Assembly: GCF_000024345.1 (NCBI RefSeq)
Contig: NC_013729.1
Location: 3,348,001 to 3,412,000, forward strand
Length of the DNA: 64,000 nt
Origin: Kribbella flavida DSM 17836
GTDB lineage: Bacteria > Actinomycetota > Actinomycetes > Propionibacteriales > Kribbellaceae
Direction: 5' to 3'
The notes under the pieces are model-generated. The model saw only the letters and a program-made list of their open reading frames with translations, did not search any database and was not told the origin of the DNA. Below are positions 24,680 to 32,743 of the stretch, one piece after another. How positions within the stretch are numbered: position 1 is the stretch's first letter; every line of letters begins with the position of its first letter. A program made the position numbers and the translations under genes.

Positions 24680-25115
24680 CCCCTACCAGCCCGAGCTGCA
24701 GGTCGAGGTGCAGTTGGTGTGTGCACGGCGGCATCTGCTGGCAGCTCATCGCCAGCGGCATCACCTCTGCGCCCACCGGCATCTGCTCTACGCCAGGCAC
24801 CACCTGCTAGCCGCTCACTACTCCTGCCCAGCCCTCGATGCCCGCCCAGCCCGCAACTCCCGCACACCCGGCTACCGGCGTACGACGTACCGCCGTGCGT
24901 CCCACTACCGCCGCATGGCCCACCGCCGTACGGCGCGCTGCCGGCTGGCAGGTTCACCACCCGCGTGCCCCGCTCGGCACGTCCTGCCCGCCCGCGACCA
25001 GAGCCGGCTCAACCGACGTCTCGTGCTCCCGTGCCGCCCGCGCACCTCCGCCCGGCGCCATTGGCAACGAGCCCGCCGGCAACTGCGCAAAGGAGGAACC
25101 GATGGACTGGCATGA
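24672..25115 (+). CDS. Hypothetical His/Arg-rich protein after imuB
   Basis: A possible 147-residue protein overlapping the imuB stop by 8 nt. It begins MTDPYQPELQVEVQLV and then becomes rich in His, Arg, Cys and Tyr (AHRQRHHLCAHRHLLYARHHLL, broken into near-repeats). Of the three frames here this one has the most gene-like base composition by codon position, but G+C at third positions is only about three quarters, below its neighbours. It ends inside AAAGGAGG-x6-ATG, a good ribosome site for a different frame. It may be a real fast-evolving gene or degenerated sequence left by rearrangement of the mutasome locus. Confidence 0.3.
   Translation: MTDPYQPELQVEVQLVCARRHLLAAHRQRHHLCAHRHLLYARHHLLAAHYSCPALDARPARNSRTPGYRRTTYRRASHYRRMAHRRTARCRLAGSPPACPARHVLPARDQSRLNRRLVLPCRPRTSARRHWQRARRQLRKGGTDGLA
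25088..25104 (+). promoter_or_regulatory. Strong ribosome site with orphan start (MDWHDPP)
   Basis: AAAGGAGG at 25088-25095 is followed by 6 nt and ATG 25102. The codons after it read MDWHDPP, resembling the MGWxNPP-type N-terminus I recall for DnaE2, and then lose any similarity. No long gene follows on this strand because the converging serine hydrolase begins at 25287. It may be a truncated remnant of dnaE2. The region from 25116 to 25286 holds nothing else recognisable. Confidence 0.35.
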
Positions 25116-25286
25116 TCCGCCCCGCACCACCCGCGGAGACTCCGCTGATCGACAACCCGCAGCTGAGAGGCGGTGCTCGACCCGTTGGCGTCAGTGTCAG
25201 CAGGGCCCGACCCGGGAGTGCCCGTGCGCGCGGATCTGCCTTCGCGGCCCTGGCCTAGCGCTGACGCGTCCGTCCGGCCGACCCGG

Positions 25287-26717
25287 CTACGCGACGTCGG
25301 GCCGGGTCATCAATGGCGCCCGCAGGTGCAACTCCAGATTCGGGCTGGTCAGGGGCACGGCGTTCCACGTCGCCAGCGCTGTCCCCGCGTCGGCGTCGAC
25401 CACCAGCCGAACCCGGTGCGGGGTGGTGATGACGTACAGCTCGGCGACGAACGTGCCGTCCTGCCAGGCACCGGTCGCGACGACAGGGCGGCCGAGCGGC
25501 GAACTCTCCCGCCACTCGCCATGGCCGACCTCGACGGCGGGCATCGCCCCCCAGCGCAGCAGCCATCCACCCGCCACCGGATCGACGACCACTGTGGTTC
25601 CGTCCGGCAGGGCCGAATCCTCCGATGAGCCGTCGAGCCTCCCCTCGACCGAACGCTCCGGCCCCGCCGTACCCGGCACCGGCCCGAGCGACAGTCGCCG
25701 CAGCCGCCCGGCGAGGATCTCGTCGTCCCGGGCGATTCCCGCCTGGTCCAGACCGGGCAGCAGACAGTCCCAGAAGACGCCCGGCAGCGCGTCTGTCGGG
25801 TCGACGGCGCCGGTCACGACGATCACCAGATCGTGCGACGGTACGACGACGCAGTACTGGCCGAAGGCGCCGTGACCGTGGTAGCCGTGACGCGAGATCC
25901 AGAACTGGTAGCCGTACCCGCAGAGGAAGTCGGGGTTCTGCGACCAGCCCGGAAGAGGCAGGGTCTCGCTGTGCCGGCTGGTCGCGAGCTTCAACCAGTC
26001 CCGCGGGGCGAGTTGCCGGTCACCCCACACGCCTCCACGCAACAGAAGTTCACCGAAGGCAGCGACGGCCTCGGTCGTGAGATGCAGCCCGTGGAATCCG
26101 AACGCGGCACCGCTCGCCACCCGATCCCACTCGGCGCCCTGGATGCCCATCGGCTCGAAAAGGCGCTCGTCGAGCAGTTCCGGCAGGCCGCGGCCGGTGA
26201 CCCGTTCCACCATCCGGGCCAGGATGAACGTGGTCGCGTTGTCGTAGGTGTGCCGGGTTCCCTCGGGCTCGGTGAACGGCACGCGCAGGAAGCCCTTCAC
26301 CAGGTCGTCCGGTTCCCGTTCCCAGGCTTCGGCGAGGGTGTCCGTACTGTGCCCGGCAGTCATCGACAGCAGATGGTGAACGGTGATGCGGCGACCCTGC
26401 TCGCAGACGTCGGCCGGAACGTGGTCGGGCAGCACGTCCACCACCCGATCGGTCAGCGACAGCAGCCCGTCGGAGATCGCGAGTCCCACGGCGATCGAGG
26501 TGAACGACTTGGTCAGCGAGTAGAGAAGCTGCGGGCGCTCCGCCGAGTACGGCGCCCACCAGCCTTCGGCGACAACATGACCGTGCCGGACGACCATGAT
26601 CGAGTGGCACTCCACGGCCAACGCTTCGAGCCGGTCCAGCACCGCGCCCACCGCGCGGGACGACACTCCTTGCGCGGCCGGCGTCGACCGCGGCAGAAGC
26701 GCACGCTGAGAAGGCAT
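25287..26717 (-). CDS. Class C beta-lactamase-like serine hydrolase
   Basis: A 476-residue cytosolic penicillin-binding-protein/beta-lactamase-fold hydrolase. The nucleophile motif is Ser67-x-x-Lys70 (YSLTKSFTS), the second motif Tyr158-x-Asn160 (TYDNATTF), and HGAFGQY may replace the KTG motif. There is no signal peptide. The C-terminal 150 residues form an extra beta-rich domain as in EstB-like and DUF3471 proteins. The start ATG 26717 is preferred over ATG 26738, since homologues start close to the LPRSTPAAQG segment. Family members are esterases or peptidases; resistance is not implied. Confidence 0.82.
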   Translation of the reverse strand: MPSQRALLPRSTPAAQGVSSRAVGAVLDRLEALAVECHSIMVVRHGHVVAEGWWAPYSAERPQLLYSLTKSFTSIAVGLAISDGLLSLTDRVVDVLPDHVPADVCEQGRRITVHHLLSMTAGHSTDTLAEAWEREPDDLVKGFLRVPFTEPEGTRHTYDNATTFILARMVERVTGRGLPELLDERLFEPMGIQGAEWDRVASGAAFGFHGLHLTTEAVAAFGELLLRGGVWGDRQLAPRDWLKLATSRHSETLPLPGWSQNPDFLCGYGYQFWISRHGYHGHGAFGQYCVVVPSHDLVIVVTGAVDPTDALPGVFWDCLLPGLDQAGIARDDEILAGRLRRLSLGPVPGTAGPERSVEGRLDGSSEDSALPDGTTVVVDPVAGGWLLRWGAMPAVEVGHGEWRESSPLGRPVVATGAWQDGTFVAELYVITTPHRVRLVVDADAGTALATWNAVPLTSPNLELHLRAPLMTRPDVA

Positions 26718-26960
26718 CCGGCACCGTAACAAGTCCATCCGATCGAGTCATGCGAAATACCACCCGCTCGTCGGTCGTGGGGATCCGGTACGACGGGCGG
26801 CTCAGCCCGTGGGATCGGCGAGCAGCGCGAGTTCGACGGTCTTGCGGTGGGCGGCGGTGTCCGCGTGCGCCGGCAGCATCGTCTGCGAAGCCTCGCACCG
26901 CCGAGCCAGGTTGTCGGTGCCGGCTGATAGGCAGGTCTTCTGGCGATCGGTAGGGAGGAG

Positions 26961-27761
26961 ATGCGGGTGGCTGCTGATGGGGATCGGCCGCGAGTGGTGG
27001 TGTCGGTGAACACCTCGGTGGACGGGCGGGTGGCGCTGCGGGCGGGGGAGCCGTTGATGGACGAGGCGGCCGGTCGGGTGTGGAACGCGTTGTCGCCGCC
27101 GAGTGCTGCACAGCTGGACAAGGCCCGGGCTGCGCAGCTGGCGGAGCTGTACCAGCCGCAGGCGGTTCTCGAGGGCAGCGGGTCCTTCGTGCCCGACACG
27201 GCTGGACCGCTGGAGCATTCGCCTAGGCCGTCCGAGCCATCCGGTGAGGAGCTCTACTCCGACTTCTGGCCCGAGGAAGTGGTGGGGCGGGCCGGGCGGG
27301 AGAAGTGGTTCGTGGTGGTGGACGGACGGGGGCGCATCCGGTGGGAGATGAAGAGCCAGGGCGAGTACGACGTCCTGGTGCTGGTCGCGCGGGCCACGTC
27401 CACGGATCACCTCGCCTATCTGCGGCGTGAGCGGATCGCGTACCTCGTGGCCGGTGAGCACCAGGTCGATCTCGGCGCGGCGTTGCGGCGGATGCGCGAG
27501 CAGCTCGGGGTGACCTGCGTGGTCTCGACAGCGGGCGGTGGTCTCAACGGGGCGCTGCTGCGGGCGGACCTGGTCGACGAGCTCCACCTTCTCGTCAGCC
27601 CGTCGGTGGTCGGCGGGCTCGGCACACCCACCGCCTTCGACGGGCCGCAGCTCGGCGACGACGAGGCGCCCAGACGCCTGCGCCTGCTCGCCGCCCACGC
27701 CGAGACCGACGGCATGCTCTGGCTGCGCTACCAGGTCCTTCGCGATCCGCCGGAGCACTGA
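26961..27761 (+). CDS. RibD C-terminal/dihydrofolate-reductase-like protein
   Basis: A 266-residue protein of the bacterial bifunctional deaminase-reductase C-terminal family. PRVVVSVNTSVDGRVAL is the start of the DHFR-like fold, DVLVLVARATSTDHLAYLRRERIAYLVAGEHQVDLGAALRRMREQLGVTCVVSTAGGGLNGALLRADLVDEL includes the NADPH-binding GGGxLN turn, and LLVSPSVVGG follows. A stand-alone reductase of this type may use a pyrimidine or another carbonyl substrate. GGGAGG lies just before ATG 26961. The 240 bp upstream, divergent from the serine hydrolase, must hold both promoters, but no strong box is seen. Confidence 0.8.
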   Translation: MRVAADGDRPRVVVSVNTSVDGRVALRAGEPLMDEAAGRVWNALSPPSAAQLDKARAAQLAELYQPQAVLEGSGSFVPDTAGPLEHSPRPSEPSGEELYSDFWPEEVVGRAGREKWFVVVDGRGRIRWEMKSQGEYDVLVLVARATSTDHLAYLRRERIAYLVAGEHQVDLGAALRRMREQLGVTCVVSTAGGGLNGALLRADLVDELHLLVSPSVVGGLGTPTAFDGPQLGDDEAPRRLRLLAAHAETDGMLWLRYQVLRDPPEH

Positions 27762-27806
27762 CCCGAGCCGGGTGCCCTTCCCGGTCTGCTCGGGTCTGCC
27801 GGCGGT

Positions 27807-28463
27807 TCAGACGATGGTTTCCCTGCCGTCCTCGGTGACCGCGAACTCGCCGGCGTTGCCGACGGTGCCGAACTGGTCCTGGCGCAACGTCAGTGACACC
27901 ACGCCGGCGCCGCCACGCAGTACCTCGGCCTCGGTGATGCGGTACGTCGACGGGACGCCGGCGGCGAACAGCCGCTTGCCGTCGCCCACCACGACCGGGA
28001 ACTGCAGCAGCCGGTAGGTGTCGACCAGGCCGGCGTCGTGCAGGGTCCGGGCGAGCTGCCAACTGCCGTGAACCTGCAGTTCCTTGCCGTCCTGCTCCTT
28101 CAGCTTGCGGACCTGCTCGACGATGTCGCCGCGCAGTACCGTCGTGTTGCCCCAGGCCGCGTCCTCGTCGGACAGCGTGGTGCTGACGACGTACTTCGGC
28201 CACTCGTTCAGCGCGGTCGCCACCAGGTTGTCCGGCTCGGTCACCTGCGACCAGTAGGTCCGCATCATCTCGAAGGTCGTCCGCCCGAGCAGGAACGCGT
28301 CCGCCTGCCGGAACCACCCGTCCACCGGGTCGAGCTGCCCCTCGGTGCTGTGCGGCACCAGCCACCCACCCCGCTCGAACCCGTTGCTCTGGTCCTCCTG
28401 CACCGCCCCCGGCGCCTGCATGACCCCGTCGAGGCTGACGAACGTGTTGACGCTGAGCTCCAT
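27807..28463 (-). CDS. Dihydrofolate reductase-family protein
   Basis: A 218-residue RibD_C-like protein. MELSVNTFVSLDGVMQAPG is the family start, followed by FLLGRTTFEMMRTYWSQ, KYVVSTTLSDEDAAWGNTTVL and VHGSWQLARTLHDAGLVDTYRLLQFPVVVGDGKRLF. It is a second, only distantly similar member of the fold next to the gene at 26961. ATG 28463 is chosen because GGAGCAAGGAGAAGG precedes it. These proteins often carry out NADPH-dependent reductions in accessory regions; the substrate is unknown. Confidence 0.82.
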   Translation of the reverse strand: MELSVNTFVSLDGVMQAPGAVQEDQSNGFERGGWLVPHSTEGQLDPVDGWFRQADAFLLGRTTFEMMRTYWSQVTEPDNLVATALNEWPKYVVSTTLSDEDAAWGNTTVLRGDIVEQVRKLKEQDGKELQVHGSWQLARTLHDAGLVDTYRLLQFPVVVGDGKRLFAAGVPSTYRITEAEVLRGGAGVVSLTLRQDQFGTVGNAGEFAVTEDGRETIV

Positions 28464-28574
28464 GACCTTCTCCTTGCTCCTCCCGCAGGACCCTGGCGGC
28501 CCTGTCCCGATGCGAGAACTCAACCAAACCCCACTTACGGAATCTTTACGGCGAAGCATCGGGCTCCGGCAGGG

Positions 28575-28612
28575 TTCAGGCACGCCCACGGTGATCAGTA
28601 CGATCCGGTGCT
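28575..28612 (+). promoter_or_regulatory. Leaderless promoter of the VOC gene
   Basis: TTCAGG at 28575-28580 and TACGAT at 28599-28604 are separated by 18 nt. The ATG follows 8 nt after the -10 box, so transcription would start at or just before the first codon, and there is no ribosome site. Confidence 0.5.
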
Positions 28613-28996
28613 ATGCATCGGAGCCGGGTTTCGACAGTGTTGATCGACGTGCCGCGGGAGCAAGCGTCGCGGTCCGCGCAGTTCTGGGCGGGGGCCTTGG
28701 GGGTGCGGGCCGACAGCCCGCCGGGGGAGCCGCAGTACGTGACGTTGCACGGCGCGTTGCCGGGGCTGGTGACGGCGGTGCAGGCGTTGGAGGAGGGCGA
28801 GGCGCGGTACCACCTCGACATCGAGACGGACGACGTCGACGCGGAGGTCGAGCGGCTGGTCGGGCTGGGGGCGGTCGAGGAGTCGAGCTGGCAGGGGTGC
28901 CGGACGTTGCGGGTGCCTGGAGGCCAGCTGGTCTGTGTGATCCCGTTGCACTCCGACCCCGACGAGTTCGCGGCGCGGGCGACCAGTTGGCCGTGA
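28613..28996 (+). CDS. VOC-fold (glyoxalase-like) protein
   Basis: A 127-residue protein with two beta-alpha-beta-beta-beta units. VSTVLIDVPREQASRSAQFWAGALGV opens the fold and ARYHLDIETDDVDAEVERLVGLGA is the second unit, with His in YHLDIE as a likely metal ligand. It resembles the Glyoxalase_6 group common in actinobacteria. The start is leaderless. Function unknown: members include bleomycin-resistance proteins and dioxygenases. Confidence 0.78.
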   Translation: MHRSRVSTVLIDVPREQASRSAQFWAGALGVRADSPPGEPQYVTLHGALPGLVTAVQALEEGEARYHLDIETDDVDAEVERLVGLGAVEESSWQGCRTLRVPGGQLVCVIPLHSDPDEFAARATSWP

Positions 28997-29126
28997 TCGG
29001 CGCCGGCCGGCACGGCTGCGCGGACCAGGGGTGGAGTCCGGGATCGTCCCCGATGTGAGGCAAGGAACGCGTCGGTAGGTTCGGCGTACGGCCTGGAGGC
29101 CGGGACGACCGGGTGGGGGAGAAGTG

Positions 29127-30116
29127 ATGAAGGCCGTTGTGCAGGAGCGGTACGGGTCGGCGGAGATGCTGGCGGTGCGGGAGATCGGCAAGCCGGTGCC
29201 GGCGGACGGCGAGGTGCTGGTCGCGGTCCGCGCGGCCGCGGTGAACGCGCGCGACTGGCACGTCATGCGCGGCGACCCGTACATCGCCCGCGTGATGGAT
29301 CCGGGCACCTTCGGACGGCGGGGACCGAAAGCCCTGGTCGGCGGCACGGACTTCGCGGGGGTGGTGGAGGCCGTCGGCCCCGGCGTCCGGGGATGGGAGC
29401 CGGGTGACGAGGTTTTCGGCGAGGCCGGAGGTGCGTTCGCCGAGTACGTGTGTGCGCCGCAGACCGTGCTCGCCCGCAAACCCACGAACCTCAGCTTCGA
29501 GCAGGCGGCCGCGCTGCCGCTCGCGGGCAACACCGCGCTGATGGGACTGCGGGACGCCGCGGACGTGACGGCCGGAACGCGGCTGCTGATCAACGGCGCG
29601 TCCGGCGGCGTCGGCACGTTCGCCGTCCAGCTCGGCAAGGCGTACGGCGCCGTGGTGACCGGCGTGTGCAGCACGAAGAACGTGGAACTGGTCCGCTCCC
29701 TCGGCGCCGACCAGGTCGTCGACTACACCTCGACCGACTTCACCCAGGCCGGCCCGCAGTACGACGTGGTGCTCGACCTCGTCGGCAACCATTCGCTGAC
29801 GGCCCTGCGGCGCGTCCTGGTGCCCGGCGGCACGCTGGTGCTGTCGGGTGGCGGTGTCTCGCGGGGCGGCAGCCTGATCGGGCCGGTCGGGCTGGTCATC
29901 CGGGGGATGTTGCTGTCCAAGGTTGTTCGCCGGCATCGGGTGGCCGTGCTGACCGCCGTTCCGAGCAGCGCCAACCTGGCCGAGCTGGCGACCCTGGCCG
30001 AGTCCGGGAAAGTTGCCCCGGTCATCGATCGCGGCTACCCGTTGGCTGAGACCGCCGAGGCGATTCGCTACCTCGAGGTCGAGCACGCGCGCGCGAAGGT
30101 CGTGCTCACGGTCTAG
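29127..30116 (+). CDS. NAD(P)-dependent MDR alcohol dehydrogenase/quinone reductase
   Basis: A 329-residue medium-chain reductase without zinc ligands. The GroES-like part includes VNARDWHVMRGDPYIAR and LVGGTDFAGVVEAVGPGV; the Rossmann loop is TRLLINGASGGVGTFAVQLGKAYGAVVTGVC. The group reduces quinones or enones. ATG 29127 follows GGGGGAGAAGTG. Its TAG stop overlaps the stop of the converging sigma factor gene: the four bases CTAG serve as both stop codons. Confidence 0.85.
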   Translation: MKAVVQERYGSAEMLAVREIGKPVPADGEVLVAVRAAAVNARDWHVMRGDPYIARVMDPGTFGRRGPKALVGGTDFAGVVEAVGPGVRGWEPGDEVFGEAGGAFAEYVCAPQTVLARKPTNLSFEQAAALPLAGNTALMGLRDAADVTAGTRLLINGASGGVGTFAVQLGKAYGAVVTGVCSTKNVELVRSLGADQVVDYTSTDFTQAGPQYDVVLDLVGNHSLTALRRVLVPGGTLVLSGGGVSRGGSLIGPVGLVIRGMLLSKVVRRHRVAVLTAVPSSANLAELATLAESGKVAPVIDRGYPLAETAEAIRYLEVEHARAKVVLTV

Positions 30117-31498
30117 GACGCGGGGCCAGGTCGAGCCGGGGGCTGGAGGGCGGCCGCGCGGGAGGCCAGGTAGTGGCGTTCGGGGAAGGACAAGGTCTGC
30201 CGGGCCGCCTCCTGGTACGCCGTACGGGCCGCGTCGGTGTCGCCGGCCAGTTCCAGCAGGTGGGCGCGAACGGCGGTGGTGCGGTAGTGCTTCGCAAGGG
30301 CCGGGTCCTCGGTGGCCTGGGCGAGGCGGTCCAGGCCGGTGCGGGGGCCGTGCACCATCGCGACGGCGACGATCCGGTTCAGGGTGACCATCGGGCCGGG
30401 AGCCAGCGTGTCCAGCAGTTCGTAGAGCACGAGGATCTGCCGCCAGTCGGTCGCCTCGGCGGTCTCGGCCTCGGCGTGCACGGCGGCGATCGCCGCCTGC
30501 AGCTGGTACGGGCCGGGTGGGGCCGAGCGCAACGTCGCGGTCACCAGTTCGGTGCCCTCGGCAATGAAGGCGCGGTGCCAGAGCCGACGGTCCTGCTCGG
30601 GCAGCGGGATCAGGGCCCCGGAGGGCGACGTCCGGGCCGGGCGGCGGGCGTCGGTCAGCAGCATCAGCGCGAGCAGGCCGCTCACCTCGCCCTCGTCGGG
30701 CAGCAGCTGGTGCAGCTGGCGGGTCAGCCGGATCGCCTCGGTGCTCAGTTCGACGCGGTGCAGGGTGTCCCCGGAGCTGGCGGTGTAGCCCTCGTTGAAG
30801 ATCAGGTACAGCACGTGCAGGACAGCCGCCAGCCGTGCACCGAGATCCTCCGGCGGTGGCATCCGGAACGCCGTACCGTCGGCCTTGATCGACGCCTTGG
30901 CCCGGCTGATCCGCTGGCCGATCGTCGACTCGGGCACCAGGAACGCCCGGGCGATCTCGGCGGTGCTCAGCCCGCCGACAGCGCGCAGCGTGAGCGCGAT
31001 CTGCGACGGGGCAGTGAGCGCCGGATGGCAGCAGAGCAGCAGCAGGGTCAGAGTGTCGTCGGCTTCGGGCCCGAGGACACCCTCGTACGCCGGATCGCCG
31101 CCGGACGCCTGGTCGTCCGCGGCCGGCTCCTCGGCGGCGCGGACCTGCTCGGCGGCGACGAGCTCCTCGCGGCGGCGCCGGGCCGCTTCGCTGCGCAGCA
31201 TCTCGATCCGCCGGCGGGAGGCGACCGTGATCAGCCAGTTGCGGGGCTGGTCGGGAATGCCGTCGACGGGCCATTGGGTGGCGGCCGCGAGCAGCGCCTC
31301 CTGGGCGGCGTCCTCGCACAGGTCGAACCCACCGTACCGGCGTACCAGCGGACCGACGATCAGCGGCGCGAGCTCCCGCAGCAGACCCTCGATCTGCTCG
31401 CGCACCCTCGCGTCCGCGCCCGCGTCCGCGTCCGCGTCCGCGTCCGCAGTCGAGTCCGGCGACGACGTCCCGCCGGGCGCGTTCGGCGTACCGGTCAC
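30113..31498 (-). CDS. ECF42-type sigma factor with C-terminal helical-repeat domain
   Basis: A 461-residue regulator. An Asp/Ala repeat tail (residues about 14-27) precedes sigma region 2 (LVRRYGGFDLCEDAAQEALLAAATQW) and region 4 (LTLRAVGGLSTAEIARAFLVPESTIGQRISRAKASI). The last 250 residues form the TPR-like DUF6596 extension (VLYLIFNEGYTASSGD, then QAAIAAVHAEAETAEATDWRQIL), which ECF42 factors need for activity; these factors have no anti-sigma factor. GTG 31498 overlaps the stop of the DGPF/YCII gene, the standard ECF42 partner. It probably controls that gene and others, in response to an unknown cue. Confidence 0.9.
   Translation of the reverse strand: MTGTPNAPGGTSSPDSTADADADADAGADARVREQIEGLLRELAPLIVGPLVRRYGGFDLCEDAAQEALLAAATQWPVDGIPDQPRNWLITVASRRRIEMLRSEAARRRREELVAAEQVRAAEEPAADDQASGGDPAYEGVLGPEADDTLTLLLLCCHPALTAPSQIALTLRAVGGLSTAEIARAFLVPESTIGQRISRAKASIKADGTAFRMPPPEDLGARLAAVLHVLYLIFNEGYTASSGDTLHRVELSTEAIRLTRQLHQLLPDEGEVSGLLALMLLTDARRPARTSPSGALIPLPEQDRRLWHRAFIAEGTELVTATLRSAPPGPYQLQAAIAAVHAEAETAEATDWRQILVLYELLDTLAPGPMVTLNRIVAVAMVHGPRTGLDRLAQATEDPALAKHYRTTAVRAHLLELAGDTDAARTAYQEAARQTLSFPERHYLASRAAALQPPARPGPAS
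31411..31446 (-). repeat. CGTCCG microsatellite in the sigma factor gene
   Basis: Six hexanucleotide units (one is a CGCCCG variant) encode the Asp-Ala repeat near the N-terminus of the sigma factor. Slippage in whole units keeps the frame open and would alter the length of the acidic tail. Confidence 0.85.
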
Positions 31499-31863
31499 CC
31501 GAGGTGGTCGAGGTCGCGGATCGGGCGGACCTCGACGATGCTGAACGCGGCCTCCGGGATCCGCGGCACGATCTCCACCGCCCGCTCGATGCTCTCGCAC
31601 TCGACCAGGTAGAACCCGGCTAACTGCTCCTTGATCTCCGCGAACGGCCCGTCGGTGGTGACCGGCTTGCCGTCGCGCACCAGCACCTGCTTGGTCAGTG
31701 CCGGATCGTCCAGCGAGTGCGTCACGAGGAGCTCGCCGCTCGCGGTCAGCGCGTCGGCCAGCTCGGTGTACCCGGTCATGGACTCCCGCTTCTGCTCCTC
31801 CGACAGCCCGTTCCACAGCTCGCGACCGGCCGGATTGCCGTAGATCAGGATCAGGAACTTCAT
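31495..31863 (-). CDS. DGPF/YCII-family protein
   Basis: A 122-residue ferredoxin-like-fold protein. MKFLILIYGNP is the family start and VTTDGPFAEIKEQLAGFYLVECES carries the DGPFAExKE motif that gives the family its name. These proteins are almost always next to ECF42 sigma factors and are their main regulon members, with unknown biochemistry. A GGGAGA lies before ATG 31863. It is divergent from the ArsR operon and coupled to the sigma gene by a GTGA overlap. Confidence 0.9.
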   Translation of the reverse strand: MKFLILIYGNPAGRELWNGLSEEQKRESMTGYTELADALTASGELLVTHSLDDPALTKQVLVRDGKPVTTDGPFAEIKEQLAGFYLVECESIERAVEIVPRIPEAAFSIVEVRPIRDLDHLG

Positions 31864-31902
31864 CGCGGTCTCCCTTCGGCTGGTTCCACCCTAGGACCTG
31901 GC

Positions 31903-31938
31903 TTGATTGGTAGGAAGAAACCTACCTATAGTGGGGTC
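31903..31938 (+). promoter_or_regulatory. ArsR operon promoter with embedded operator
   Basis: TTGATT (31903-31908) and TATAGT (31927-31932) are the -35 and -10 boxes. The 18-nt spacer is filled exactly by an inverted repeat, GGTAGG-N6-CCTACC (31909-31926). The ATG at 31939 is 6 nt after the -10 box, so the message is leaderless. A repressor on this site would sit between the two boxes and exclude polymerase. Confidence 0.85.
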
Positions 31939-32289
31939 ATGCCACCACGACCCCCGGTTGTTGCCGAGAGCATCGAGGACCGCGTCTTCGCGGCCCTGTC
32001 CAGCCCGGTACGCCGGGAGGTGCTGCGGCTGCTGCGTGACGGCGGGCCGCAGCCGGTGCGGCAGCTCGCCGACCAGTTCGCGATGGCCAGGCCGAGTTTC
32101 TCCGAGCACCTGCGGGTGCTGCGCGAGGCCGGATTGGTCAGCGAGCGCAAGGAAGGCCGGCAGCGGCTCTACCGGCTGGAGCCCGTGCCGCTGGCCGACG
32201 TGCAGGAGTGGCTCACGCCGTACGAACGGTTCTGGCGCGAGCGGATGGCCGCGCTGGGCGACGTGCTCGACCGGATGGAGGACGCATGA
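31939..32289 (+). CDS. ArsR-family repressor
   Basis: A 116-residue winged-helix protein. EDRVFAALSSPVRREVLRLLRDGG and PSFSEHLRVLREAGLVSERKEGRQRLYRL are the ArsR HTH and wing. No Cys metal site (ELCV) exists, so it belongs to the non-metal group commonly paired with SRPBCC/AHSA1 genes. It starts without a leader directly downstream of a promoter that contains a palindromic operator, a strong sign of autorepression. The ATGA overlap ties it to the AHSA1-like gene. Confidence 0.92.
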   Translation: MPPRPPVVAESIEDRVFAALSSPVRREVLRLLRDGGPQPVRQLADQFAMARPSFSEHLRVLREAGLVSERKEGRQRLYRLEPVPLADVQEWLTPYERFWRERMAALGDVLDRMEDA

Positions 32290-32729
32290 GTCAGGACCTG
32301 ACCACGATCGAGGTCGACCAGTTCTACCCGCACCCGCCGAGCAAGGTGTGGCGGGCGCTGACCGAGCCGGAGCTGATCGCGCAGTGGCTGATGCCGGGCG
32401 ACTTCCGGCTGGAGATCGGACACCGCTACACGATGCGCTCGCGCCCGGTCGCCGCCACCGGCTTCTCCGGCCTGGTCGAGGCCGAGGTGCTCGCGTTCGA
32501 GCCCGAGAAGCTGCTCCGTCTCGCCTGGCGTGACGCCGGTGAGGGCAACACCGCCGACTGGACGCTCACCTGGACGTTGCACCCGGAAGGGCACGGGACG
32601 CGGCTGATCCTGCTGCACGAGGGCTTCGACCCCGACGACCCGCTGCAGCGCCAGGCCCACACGATCATGAACGGCGGCTGGCGCACCGGCGTACCGAAGG
32701 CCCTGGCTGCCGTGCTGGCGACCTGGTGA
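32286..32729 (+). CDS. SRPBCC/AHSA1-like protein
   Basis: A 147-residue START-like protein. QFYPHPPSKVWRALTEPELIAQWLMPGDFRLEIGHRY is the first half of the helix-grip fold, and GHGTRLILLHEGF with a C-terminal long helix (GGWRTGVPKALAAVL) is the second. It is the usual partner of this ArsR class; ligand and role are unknown, though such pairs often respond to hydrophobic toxicants. Confidence 0.87.
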   Translation: MSQDLTTIEVDQFYPHPPSKVWRALTEPELIAQWLMPGDFRLEIGHRYTMRSRPVAATGFSGLVEAEVLAFEPEKLLRLAWRDAGEGNTADWTLTWTLHPEGHGTRLILLHEGFDPDDPLQRQAHTIMNGGWRTGVPKALAAVLATW

Positions 32730-32743
32730 GAAGAGGAGACGAC

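Noticed and set aside
26802..26880. Possible C-terminal remnant of a minus-strand gene ending in KTVELALLADPTG
   Set aside because: It looks protein-like over about 25 codons, but upstream it overlaps the RibD-like gene and no homologous family could be named. The evidence is too thin for a pseudogene call.
28611..31319. 902-codon open frame on the minus strand
   Set aside because: It lies across the VOC, dehydrogenase and part of the sigma factor genes and has no recognisable protein pattern. Long open antisense frames are expected at this GC content.
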